Translations under genes and position numbers: made by a program
Shown: piece by piece, positions 35,970 through 47,704 of the stretch
Position numbering within the stretch: position 1 is the first letter of the stretch
Layout of the letters: each line of letters opens with the position of its first letter
The notes under the pieces: model-generated
Told to the model about the DNA's origin: nothing
The model's database searches: none
What the model saw: only the letters and a program-made list of their open reading frames with translations
From: Theristus sp. LFF4_11
Lineage: Eukaryota; Nematoda; Chromadorea; Monhysterida; Xyalidae
Length of the DNA stretch: 64,000 nucleotides
Direction: 5' to 3'
NCBI GenBank assembly: GCA_030248135.1
Contig: JASANC010002691.1
Span: 22,501-86,500, forward strand

Positions 35970-38900
35970 ATGTGGGCGGAAGGTGTCTTGCATAGCGTGC
36001 TGCTACTTTGCACTACCACTGGTTAGTTTTTTACAGAGGGTTTCAAGTCAAGAATTGGTCAATTCACTCTTTTGTATTTCTCTTTCACAAAGAACCGTCA
36101 GTGATAGATGGAAATCATAAACTGTTGATGATCTCTGCTAACTTCTCAACAAACTGAATTACTCGTTTTTAATGTTCTATTTTTTAAGAACATCACCCAA
36201 ATCCAGGTCTATACCTCCACTTCGACCCCCCTGACGGTGCGTTTTTAATCAAAGAAGACGATCAGCAGCCGACGTCGTCGCACGAGGCCATACAACCAGC
36301 TGGAGACGCCGAACAAAGGCCGCCCGCGGTTGACATGTTTTTGCCAAATGATTGTCCTGCGCGAGCAGATCAAACGTTAATTGCCAGGTGTGGACAGTTT
36401 GGTGTGCAACCGCGCACAAGTGATTAGTTGACGATTAAATATATGTGCCAATAATAAACCATTTGTACCGAACACATCTGTTTGCCATTTACTATTTGGA
36501 AAACATTAGCCCTCATTTTGGTTTTCAACTCGGGCGATATGATTTTTACAGCAACAAACACAGCCCCGCCGTTTCGAATTGAAGTTTGTGGTGGATTGCT
36601 ATTTTTAAGTAAAAAAGTGCACAAAAGTTTTGTCAAGCTTCCACTTTTCTCTTCAAGCCATGCCGGGGTACGAAAGAAAGTGCCTCTAATGTCGTTATAC
36701 AAGGCAACGAAACACCCAAAGTGCGGGATCGCCGTTCGGTTGGTGTCGCAAGATCCGATTACTCAGGTATTTTTTGCTCGAACCTTACTCCTTGCGTACA
36801 TTTTTTTTGTATATGAGCACTGCAAAATGTTGCTCAACGACTCATTGTTCAACGTTTCTTTATTATCACTTCAAAGGCTTTATTCAAGTGTTTTTTATTC
36901 AATCAATCAGCATGCAAATTTGGATTTTCAGTAAAAAACAAATACAGTCGAACTCAATAAAATGTGGAATCAGCTGATTGGTCGGCCGAGGGGAGGCTGC
37001 TCACACTCCGCACCCTTCTTTTTTCGTGGATCTGGATTCTATTGAATTGTGTTTCTTTTGAATGAGTGTGAATTTCCAGCACCCTTTTCATGCTAAAAAT
37101 AAACTCAAAGGGTTGGAGAACTGCGAAATCCAATTTTTTTTATTCAACAGCTCAAAATGCATTTTTTACTGACGATGACGACGACGACGTCGTCGCTTAA
37201 TTTTTACGTGTGAACTGAAAGACAAAAGCCTGAAATGAGTGCGCTGTGTAGCCAGCTGAAGGGGGTTTCATTCCTAGCTGACCGATCGACATGCGTCCGC
37301 AATTAAAAAAAAATGCGTTCTGACTTCGCGGACGACGACGACACGACGACGACTTTGCTTTCATTTTTCATTTTCACCGTTTCAAGTTGTTTTTGATAAG
37401 CTGCTGTGTTCATTTACTTGGTGCACGCAGCAAACCATGCACAGCGCACTCCTTTCAGGCTTTTATTTTTCAGTCCACACGCAAAAATTAAGCGACGACG
37501 TCGTCGTCGTCATTAAACAAAAAATACATTTTGAGTTGAGCTGTGGAATAAAAATTTTCTAAATTTCGCGGTCTCTAACCTTTGAGTTTATTTTTAGCAC
37601 AAAAATGGTGCTGGAAATTCATAAAAACACGTTTCAATAAAATCCAAATCCACGAAAAAAGAACGGTGCGGAGTGTGAGCAGCCTCCGCTCGGTCGACCA
37701 ATCAGCTGATTCCACATTTTAGTGAGTTCGACTGTAATTGCTTTTTAAAATGGTTTTCACGTTTTTCCACAAGAAATTGATTTAAAAAACGGTTTTTCGG
37801 TTTAAAAAAATTCTAAACCACTAAGCGTATTTTTTCTATTTCCATCAGGCCCGCCCATTCATTGACGTCATCGTCTACGGAGACTCCAGTTTCCTTCCAA
37901 GTGATGGTCAGCCGCTTTGTTCGAACATTTTCGCCTTGAAACCAGGCTCGCAGACGAAAACAATTTGGTCAAGCTGTGAACTCTCCGTTCACCAACCGTA
38001 TTGTCTTGTTCGTATGATCGTGCCGCTGAATTGGTGGAGGCTTCAAGACGACGACGACGATAACGAGAAAACGCCGAGAAACGCGTCAAAAACGCTGATT
38101 AACGCGCACGTCAACTTTACGTATCGGATAACGCTCGGCGAATGCCACGAAACAATGCCACATGTGCGACGGACACGCAAACGAAACGGCGGTGAACAAC
38201 GCGGAAACAATGTCGGTGGTGATGATGTTGATGGAATTGTGGTGTACCCATTGAGCGAGGATGACAGGGCAGCGATGCAAAATGTCGGAGATGGGCGACA
38301 ACGTACGAGGTCACAGGTTGGAAATTTCGGCAAAGATTCAGCCGGCCATTTGATGAAATCGCTTTTTTCAATTAATCCGAACCTGAAGTAGCACGTTGTA
38401 AAAGACGCTTTCACAAATTCAATCCACATTAATGAAAAAGCGACGAAAATCTGTTTTTTTGATTTTTTTAGTACCAAGTCGAACTGATCGCCGAGTACAA
38501 ACACGCGAGTTATCACGAACTGTTGATCGCTAGGGACAAGAATCGACAGCTACAACAGAAGGAATCAAAATCTTCACCAACACCACTAGCATGGTCGTTA
38601 AGCATCCTGCAGCCGAAGGGCGCTGTGCATCCTGGCGACGTTTTTACAGTGCATGTTCACCTGATGCGTCACAGAAGCGTTTCCGAGCCGCTCTGCTATG
38701 TTGTGCTCGAGTAAGTTGCTTTGTTCGTTTTGCTTTCAGAGAGGCAGGCGGCCGAGGTGTTTTAGAGTATGTGGATTTGAAATGGGCGCGTAAGAGTCTA
38801 AATGTGATTAATTTAATTTCCGATTCACTCCGTTTTCGTTTTGACGCGTCTGAAATACCCCGATGGCAATTGGAGCAATATTATTCCGCCTCTTGCAAAG

Positions 38901-41900
38901 AATATCCATTTCAGTTGCGCGTTTTTGGCTGGCGTCCAACTCGTCGCCGTCTATAACGCCAGTCAATCGCATGGTTGGATGACGACGTACGATCGACTGC
39001 GAGAAGGAAATCGAGTGAAGATTACGCTTGTTCATCCCGAGCCAGAAAATTTTACTGACAGGTTTCATTTGTTTGATTTCCTTCGTAAAAAACACTTTAG
39101 ACTTTCATATTGATGTTTTACCTGGAAAAGTTTTTTGAATTATTACAGCTGGTCCGGCTCAATTGTTTCAATTGTGCTGAAAGTAGACAGCAACATTTCC
39201 ATCAACGACCCCACATACGAAGTGAGTCGCGATGGTGTCGGCATTGACTGGCGCGTAAAGTACGCCGTCTTTAAACCACCGAAAAACTCGAGCAAGGATT
39301 CGGAAATTATGAAGAACGAATTAGCAAGTCAAACGATTGAATTTTCTACGCCCACAACGATGGACCTGGCTACATATGTGAATACCGACATTATTGTGCC
39401 TAATACTAATGGCAGCTCTTCTACAATAACTGAAACGTCTTCCAATCAGCCTATCACTGCTCTGCAAAACAATCTCAACAGTTCACGTGATCCGAAAGAA
39501 ATGGATGGATCAGTTGCTAACAGATTGTTCACAACCACAGAATCACTGCTAGGAGATCGACCGCAAATTGTCGAGATTCAAAAACTGACGACAAAATTTG
39601 AGCTGTCGCGAGATAAACTTTACTCTATTGTACCAATTGTAACGGTCAGTGAACTAGTAGATTATGGAACTGAAAGCTCTCTGGTTAATCTTTGTTTATA
39701 TTAACGGAAAGTAACTTTACCAGTCGATATTTGAAAAAAAAATCCTTAAATTGTCCGTAAATTGTGCAGGTTGCTCACATTGTCAACACTGCGCCGTTGT
39801 CCGGTACCCAGATCTCAAAGCCATTGAAGGTGTTTGCCGTGACTAGAGGAGGTAGAGTTTCAGATGTCACGGTCAAGGGTAGCAAATGTCAAAGCCACGA
39901 CGATCATATTGTAAAGGTACGCCCAACGGCATAATATTTTTATTTTGTTAAAAATCGTTTTGAGTGTTGTTAAACTTCAAGTAGCGAGAGAGTGGCAATT
40001 TACTGGACTGGAGAACAACCAAGATTACAGGAAAAGATCACATTATATAGGATATCACGGATAATTACACATAATTACAGCTAGATAATTACGATAATCG
40101 CCCATCATCAACTTCTCCCCCGTCAACGAAAAGAGAGGAAGAAGCCAAATCACAAAATCTCCCTATTTCAATCACAAATCATTGGCCGTCGATGTCCCAA
40201 ACGGCTTTTAACGGCATCACGGCCAATCACATCACGGCTCATCATCCTCGGCACACACTCGGCCGGAAACAATCCTGGACCCCATTCATCGGCGCTGCGG
40301 CCTATCCCATCACGGCTCAATGTTCGGCGCTCGTTAGGCAGCCAGAAGCACGTTAAAATGGGCACCTTGGCCTCGTCGCAGTCCTCGCGACGCGTCATCG
40401 CCCATTTGCTGACGACGTTCATCTCTCGGCACGTCCTCGGCCGGATACTTCACTGGTGGTCGCTGCGCTGATAATACGCCAAACTCCGCTGCGTAAACGG
40501 TTGTCTCCTTCGCATCCATCCAACGTCCCAAAAGCTGCGAGCCATTTCCTCAGCGGTTGCTGGACTTACTGCATGCGCTGCCATCTCGCGGGTCAGCGAC
40601 AAAGCCATAACAGGCGATACGGGACAATGTCGCGCCTTCCACGGCATAAAGCGACAATAAACAAATCGTGCCCAAACAGTGTAAACACGACAGAGCAGCA
40701 GACGACCACAGAAGGCCGGTCATGATGACCGCCTACGTGCCACGCTCAACGGCGGGCTCACCACTTCAAGCAGCGAGAGGGTGGCAATTTACTGGACTGG
40801 AGAACAACCAAGATTACAGGAAAAAGATCACATTATGTAGGATATCACGGATAATTACACATAATTACAGCTAGATAATTACGATAATCGCCCATCATCA
40901 ACTTTAACGCAAGAGAGATTTTTGTTGAAAACGTTTTACTGTTATAATATTTCAATTTTTAGACTTCGAACATGTTGCAAAAGACAAATTTTATTTGCTA
41001 ACACTTTCGCAAAGGCACAACGATTTTGCTCAGGTCTCATCATCCTGCACCAACGTGATAGTTGATGGCTCCGAACGAGACGGCGCCTACAATGCAACGA
41101 TATATGTATATTATTCTTCCGAGGGTAAACAATTCTCGTCTGCATTAACGCTTGCCGTTTGGTTTCCAGTAGAGCCGGTTGAACTGTGGCTGGCGGATCC
41201 GATATTAAATGTCGTCAAAAGTGGGTGAAATGAAAATTTGTTACTTGTTGTTTTGTTTTGCACATCTAAACGAACAGTGGCGGCCAAAAGTTTGGAAACC
41301 CCTGCGTGCGCTGCATATCGCGCATTTTTGCGTTATTACTATGCACATAAACAAATATTTATGATTTTTGGAACAAGTTATTGTTGTGTTCACAAAAACA
41401 AAGCTAGCATATGTTGGGGAGAGACGCACGATGAAAGCACGCACACATACCGTATTACCTCTAATAAACCCCCATGGGGGTTTATTTCTTCAGCGACTTC
41501 TGGGGGTGGGGGTTTATTTTTGGGGGGGGGGCTTTATTTTTTTTGGGGGGGGGGGTTTATTTACAAACAAATTCTAGGGGTGGGGGTTTGTTGAAAAAAT
41601 GGCAAAAATACCTTGCATGGCAGGCAAGAAAGTCACAGAAACTTCTACTTTTCACAGAGATTTCCTTTTGTAACAGCCTTTTGTAATGAAATTACCACTA
41701 ACTCATCCCTTTGGGTCCTTTGGTAGCACAATTTCACCAATGTCACTGCATTCAGCCACTGAATTCGCTAGGTATGTGTTTCAAACAGGTTTCTAATAAA
41801 CCCCCATGGGGGTTTATTTTGGGGGGGGGGGATTATTTGGAAACTTGTCGAGGGGGTGGGGGTTTATTTTTGGGGGGGGGGGTTTAATTTTGGGGGCGAG

Positions 41901-44900
41901 GGTTTAATAGAGGTAATACGGTATACAACCGCACGCACACGCGCGCATGGGGATTTCCAAACTTTTCGCCGCCACTGTAGACTTCAAGTAGCGAGACGAT
42001 TTAGTGGACTCGGACTGGAGAACAACGTAGATTACAAAGAAAATATCACATTATATAGCAGAATCACACATAATTACATGTAGATAATTACAATAATTGC
42101 CCATCATCAGTTGTATTAAAAACAGAATGTTTTGACTAAAAACTTCATTTTTTAGATTGGCCACTGCCGTCTAGGAAACCGCTGCAACCGGACGAAAATA
42201 CGCGGCGTCGTAGAGCAGCAATTCAATTTTCGTGCTCGCCTAGATATCAAGAAACGGAGGTATTATTGTTTCAGAAAGTTTGTACACACACAGTTTGTAC
42301 TAAGCAAAAAATCCGAATCCTCAACACGCGGCGCCATGGTAAATTTGAATTGCCACGCAATCTATCGTGCAAACGCATTGAGTCTCGAAACCAAAAGAAA
42401 GAATAATAGAACTTTTAGCGTTCTGGAAAAGCATTACGTTTTTTGAACAAAAATCTTGACCAATAATGACTCATTATTTGAACGCAGGTTCGAATATTCG
42501 CGCAGTTCAGTATACCGAGAACTCCTTACTCTATCAGTGATGGTGGCTGTTCGGCCGAAGTAATCAGTCACCGACAGAGAATTGAAGGTGATTGCCGAAA
42601 GTGGTCATTGGACGTTACGACACTTGCCGCACCTCACTTGCGTCTTTCTGAAAAAGGTATGTGTCTTGTTTTGCACAATTGCGCAGCAACGTTGTTGTTT
42701 TACCAGGATTATCGTACTTTCAGACATTGCCATTATTCAACGAAATCCGGATTACCCGTTAGTCCTCGCTGGGCGTGCGTTTGGCACGGGCGCTGTTCAG
42801 TTGATTTCACCATTTGACGGTCGCGCGATTGCGTCTCGGAATTTCGAAGTTGCAAAAGATGCGGTGACAGTGAATAAACTGTCAGCCTTATCAACGGTCG
42901 ATTTGGACGTTTCATTGAAGATGGGCCCACACGCACATCAGGTCGTGGCAAGCATACGGCACCGGCGAATGTTCACCGCGCGACTTGAGGTGTGCACAAT
43001 GTTTATTGCTTACTTGCTTGTTGTTTGTATTGTTTGTTGTTTTCAGTCTTTATAATCGATTCTCATACATTACCAATTATCCGCTACCCCATTGCCGTTT
43101 TTTAGCATTTTTTAGCAATGTAAGTCTTTCTTTTTGTCTAGCCCGGCTGGGTAAGTCTAACAGTTGAATACAGCGATGATTTGTTTACGCCGCTGGAATG
43201 GATACGACAAAGCGACTACATTTTAAACGCAAGACAACAGGACAGTGGTGTGGTATGTTCACAGAGTTTTGAAGTTCAGCATTGCTTGTTACGGGTGGCC
43301 ATAAAAAGAGATACAATGTAATGTACAGGGTGTCCCAAAAAAAACATAACAAAAGTAAATGGCTCGTGCGGCCGACTGGTTGCACGTGAAGCCGTGAAAT
43401 TTGAAACACTTTTAGAAAAAAGGAACACATTTTTGTGTCCAAATTTTATCCCGAAATTCCATTTTCAATAATATTTTAGCAGAAATGCGTAAAAACTCAA
43501 AAATCACCCAACTTCAGCATTTTGACTCAGGATAATCATCGTTGTCGTCATCGAGATTCACATATGACAGTGGCGCAAGTTCATCTTCAGCTTCGTCTTC
43601 ACTGATCTCATCAGATTTATCCTCTCGACCCATAAGTTTCACTTTTTCAGCTGCTCAATGTCTTTTTCATTGTTCTCAATGATTGCCGACATTCGGTGTT
43701 CGAAATTGATGAGCAATTCTGGTGCAGCGCCCGATCATCGTTGATTTTTTGCACACCACTGCAAATTTTGGTTTTCAAATTGTCGAAAATGTTGGGCGCC
43801 GAACGGTACACAATTTCCTTCGGGTGCCCCAAACCCATAAGTCAAGAGGAAAATTGAAACAAGTGCGCGAGTGGCTGTCGGCGTCGTTCGGTGACCGCTG
43901 GATCGGCCGCATGGGCAGAATTGAATGACCCGAGAGGAGTCCGGACATGAAGCCTTTGAGTTCTGCGTTTGGGGGCATATGACGGATAATGCGGGACATT
44001 TTCGGCGCCCACCACTGCAGCGGTGTGAGAAAAAATCATCGATGATCGGGCGCTGCATTAGAAAGTGATCATCAGTTTCAAACATCGAATGTCGTCGTTC
44101 ATTGAGAACAATGGAAAACACATTGAGCAGCCGAGAAACATGAAACTGAACGACCGTGAGCATGAACATGATGACATCAGTAAAGTTAAAGCTGACGATG
44201 AGCTTGTGCCACTGCCAGATGAGATTCTCGATGACGACAATGATGTTTATCTTGAGTCAAAAAACTGAATTTAGGTGATTTTTGAGCTTTTACGTATTTC
44301 TGCTGAAATATTATTGAAAAAGTGGAATTTCGGGATAAAATTTGGACACACAAAATGTGTTCCTTTTTTCTAAAAGTGTTTCAAATTTCACTGCTTCACG
44401 TGCAACCAGTCGGCCGCACGAGCCATTTACTTTTGTTATGTTTTTTTGGGACACCCTGTACATAAATCAAACATCCGAAACACGTTTAGTTAAGTATGCT
44501 AAGTTAAGTAAGTAGTTAAGTAAGCCTATGCTAAGTTTAAGTGCAGTGGGTGCACCACTAATTTCTCTTTCATTATTTTTTATGCAAACTTCTCAATTTC
44601 TAGCATGTCTGAATTTGCGAATTTACTTAGATCACGATACTTGGCAAAGACAAAGACGTTGACACGAACCTAGAAAGCACTAACCGCAAAGGTCAGCAAA
44701 TTCGAAATGTGCAAAGATTAGAGTCGAGCATCGTCCAAGTGGTTGTTGAAACGACAAACTGGATAAACACTGAAATCCTTATTGAAATGCACGCTCCGGC
44801 AGGTGAGATCAATTTTTTTGCCTAAGCCGGGATTTAGATGTGGGCAATAAAATCGATATCAAAAGCCAGTCTACTTCATTGTTTCTTGCCTATACTACGT

Positions 44901-47228
44901 TTACTTTGAGCTTGTTGAGTTGTTTAACTCAAAACGCAACAAGCCAATCAGTTTGTGTCGTGTTTTACTTTGGAAACGTGTGTGTTTTTAAGGTTGTCAA
45001 CGACCAGATGGTCACCCGCTATTGTACGTCTCAGCTCATCTCGACGCAACATTTCATCATGTCAACCCGGAAAATTTCGATTTGCTCACCGTGGACAACA
45101 AGCATGGTTGGTTTCCGTAGCATGAGTATTTGTTGGTTTTGATTTTTTAATCAACTTGAAATTAATTTTGAAAACGTTTTATTTTAAATGCTATGTTCAA
45201 AACTTTTTAGGTGAGAACCCTGAAAACTACCACAACAGCGACTATGGTTATCCAAATAACGACAACGAACTTCATCCAATTTCTGAAAACCACAAAAACA
45301 GTGAACCAATAATTCAACCACATTATCGTCCACCAGTCCAACCAACCATTGAGCCACCGTTTCAACGTCCAAGTATCATTTCATCATCCAACCAGGAAAA
45401 TCATTTTGAGCAAGCTCGACAAGGATTTTCAACTACAAACCCAATTCAACGTCGTCAAATCGTTTCAAACAGTGAGTCTGTCAATGAAGACGTTTCACTG
45501 TTTTCTTCCTCCAACAACAACAACGACGACTACAATCGATCGCACGTGTCGACTCCTCTAAGACCATTGACAACCTTCGAAATAACCTTATTGGTTCTTT
45601 TGGCACTATTCATACTGTTGGGCAGCACAATGGCTGTGAACTATTGGATGGTCACCGCACGGGGTCGGGTGACACATCAGTATCATCACTCAGCGTCAAT
45701 GAATCCTGGTGGCAATGGCAGCTTGACCAATCATAACGGTCTCATTGGCGGTGGCGGACATCACCGTAATTATAAATTTCACAAATTGGTGCCATATTCG
45801 TTAAATCTGTTGAAACGACGCCGATCAGCTGATCAAAGTGCTGAAGAGTGGGTTTGGTTGTCACGAGATCAAATTGAGTCAAGCAGCGGAGGCTCAATGT
45901 CAAGCAAATATTCGAGACGAAGTACCATGGAAGCAGATCACGCGTCGCACACGACGATGTCAACTACCGGAGGCTCGGTAGAACCGAATCAGCAACATTT
46001 GTTTATAGTGCCGCCTCACCAGCACCAAACGCATTTGCAAACCAGTCAACAGGTTTGACTGTTATTTTACGTTGAGTTGTTTTAACGTTTTTTTGGATTT
46101 CGTTTGACAGACATAATATTCATATAGGATAGTTTGAGTGTAAATGGTGCTATATGGTATCACATAATTAGCTTTGTTTAATTAGCTATCAGCTCTTTAT
46201 TTTGTTTAACGAAATAGCTAACCAACGCATGTGAGAAAACATTTGAATATTTCAATTAAATCAATGAAAACAAATAGTTTATAGATCTTAACCGTAAACA
46301 CCCCTGGCGCACCCGTGCGCATTCGCTCATCAAACGGCTCCTACACTTCAAAAAATGAACAACGCAGTGTCTCGTATCGAGGCTCCGAGATCAGCATTTT
46401 CCTCTCACAGAATCAACCGACTATGCAGGTGCTAGTTCAATTAAATTTTTGAGTTGTTTTTGAAATCTAAATTTGTGTTTTTGAACAGGTACATGAACAG
46501 CTGTTGGTTCCTAAAGGTACGCACGCGTACGCAGCAACGCATAACCATCACGGATTGCAGGTATTATCTTCTAATTTGGTCCCAAGACTTAATGCGCACA
46601 TAGATAGTAAACGGTTTCATGCACGACGCGGGAATTCAAAGTAAAGTGAAGTGAAGATAGTAAAGTAAAAATAGTAAAGTGATCCAAGTCCCCTATATAG
46701 AGCTGGATATATTAGGCTCTTTTGAATAGCCACAAAAAAGCTTGAAACTAGTTTTCTTTCGACGTCTGCAAACCCAATAAGTTCAGCACCCAAAAATTTG
46801 ATAATACAGTAGCTGAGAGTTATAAAAAACTTAACAATCCAAATCTTCATGTTTAACAAAACTGACTCAGACCACTCCCGCGGGTGGACGGCGTGCGGCG
46901 AGCTGGACAAAACCGCGAAACAAAGTGCGCATCACAATGAATCCAATGGTAGATAGTTCATCCGAACAGAACTTGAGTACGCTTGGCGTGGTAAGTAGAA
47001 TCCATCCGCTCCAGAAAACAGACCAACACAGTTTGAGTTTAACAATGCACAAGAAATGCGCTTCATTTTCAGCAAGATTCGTGCTTCCAACGAAGTCCGG
47101 CCATCTTCGATCGGTATGCATGGATGGCGCGCTCAACGGGGCAAGTGGACTCGGACAATGGCTCAATCGCCTGGGACGACAGTGAGCTTCGCGAGTACTT
47201 TGGTGGCCTTCGTGAAACGGTCGCGTGA
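35970..47228 (+). CDS. TMEM132: TMEM132-family single-pass membrane protein
   Basis: Cell-surface protein family linked to adhesion and actin regulation. Exons: 35970-36021, 36189-36401, 36552-36766, 37849-38316 (end uncertain), 38472-38710, 38915-39061, 39149-39644, 39770-39916, 41034-41220, 42156-42259, 42488-42656, 42724-42989, 43142-43247, 44674-44802, 44993-45106, 45211-46052, 46285-46428, 46489-46560, 46871-46990, 47073-47228; about 1461 residues, longer than vertebrate members. Exon 1 is a signal peptide (MWAEGVLHSVLLLCTTTG). Family landmarks: AHIVNTAPLSGTQISKPLKV, GRVSDVT with CQSHDD, LTLAVWFPVEPVEL, EYSDDLFTPLEWI with DYILNA. A membrane helix (EITLLVLLALFILLGSTMAV) lies in exon 16. 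The C-terminus WDDSELREYFGGLRETVA resembles the conserved family end. Introns hold several mobile elements. Poly(A) candidate at 47612. Confidence 0.88.
36943..37736. mobile_element. TA-flanked MITE with CGA/TCG triplet arms, in TMEM132 intron
   Basis: Ends read TACAGTCGAACTCA and the inverse (GAGTTCGACTGTA). The inverted arms include AATCAGCTGATTGGTCGGCC near the ends and palindromic GACGACGACGTCGTCG tracts near 37175 and 37490. TA may be the target duplication. Lies between exons 3 and 4. No coding capacity seen. Confidence 0.85.
39974..40904. mobile_element. Short element with 141-bp direct terminal repeats (TRIM-like)
   Basis: Direct repeats 39974-40114 and 40763-40904 are nearly identical (ACTTCAAG start; ACTGGACTGGAGAACAACCA inside; CCCATCATCAACTT end). 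They flank about 650 bases that are clearly GC-richer than the intron. TTAA occurs just outside the left end and can be read at the right end. Direct terminal repeats around a short non-coding core suggest a terminal-repeat retrotransposon in miniature or a Penelope-like remnant; neither is proved. Confidence 0.8.
41275..41977. mobile_element. Tc1/mariner-like MITE with G-rich inner arms
   Basis: CAGTGGCGGCCAAAAGTTTG at the left and its inverse at the right, as in Tc1-type ends. The right end is followed by TA (41978-41979); the left flank is AA. Two internal blocks (41461-41590, 41794-41911) each begin with the palindrome AAACCCCCATGGGGGTTT and continue with G runs of up to about 11. GAGGTAATACGGTAT near the right pairs with ACCGTATTACCTC near the left block. 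Confidence 0.82.
41981..42110. repeat. Solo terminal repeat of the 39974-40904 element
   Basis: A diverged single copy of the 141-bp terminal repeat (ACTTCAAGTAGCGAGACG start, TTGCCCATCATCAG end). It begins three bases after the 41275-41977 MITE. A solo repeat is the usual footprint of recombination between the direct repeats of a retroelement. Confidence 0.8.
43326..44458. mobile_element. Palindromic mariner remnant with two transposase pieces
   Basis: Ends CAGGGTGTCCCAAAAAAAAC and its inverse, flanked by TA (43324-43325, 44459-44460). The inverted arms run for about 420 bases, to about 43750 and 44031. The loop keeps two opposite transposase fragments: plus strand 43858-43970 reads VREWLSASFGDRWIGRMGR and then a stop where mariner has Trp; minus strand about 43870-43740 reads PLDLWVWG and, in a shifted frame, KEIVYRSAPNIFDNLKTKI. 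Inactive. Inserted between TMEM132 exons 13 and 14. Confidence 0.85.
46570..46810 (-). repeat. SINE-like dispersed repeat, copy B
   Basis: Minus-strand relative of 4495-4725: TTTGGTCCCAAGACTTAATG, GACGCGGGAATTCAAA, AAGTCCCCTATATAG, AAACTAGTTTTCTTTCGACG, AGTTCAGCACC. Internally expanded by short AGTAAAGT repeats. In a TMEM132 intron. Confidence 0.75.
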
Positions 47229-47704
47229 TTTGAGCTGGATTGTTACCTTTAGTTTAAAAATGAAACCTGCCGAAAAGTCCATGGCCATTAAAACTTTTGC
47301 TTCCGCTCGGTAGTTGCAAGCAAAAGCGGCGAATAGAGCTGATCATTTTAGATCGATTTTTCGGCCGTTTTCCTTTGACTGTATTTTTTCTTGTTTCGTT
47401 GCTTCCAATTCATAATTATGACAATTGATTGCTTGCAGTGTTGTTAATCACACTTCTGGTCCGGTTCCAATGATACCTGTGCACATGCTGCCTCTGCTAT
47501 TTATGCTGTATATCTATTGAACAACAACATGCAGAAAAGATAAAGTCAAAATGCCATTCGTTAATCAGAAACAATACTGTAAAGGTAGCTTCTCCAATTT
47601 AGGTAATAATGAATAAACTAAAATGCCTTATCGTTTGTAAACGAAAAATCGCTGAAAAATTTATCGACCATTCCAGATAATTTAAATCTTATTTTTCAAA
47701 CGTT
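47229..47704. other. Spacer between convergent TMEM132 and mesh-like genes
   Basis: Both genes end here, 476 bases between stop codons. AATAAA at 47612 can serve TMEM132. I found no canonical signal for the minus-strand gene in this short stretch. Confidence 0.6.

Noticed and set aside
40168..40647. Minus-strand frames as a host gene
   Set aside because: They lie between direct terminal repeats of a mobile element and have no recognised domain.
45156..46058. 300-codon frame as a separate gene
   Set aside because: It is exon 16 of TMEM132 (45211-46052), including the membrane helix, joined in phase on both sides.
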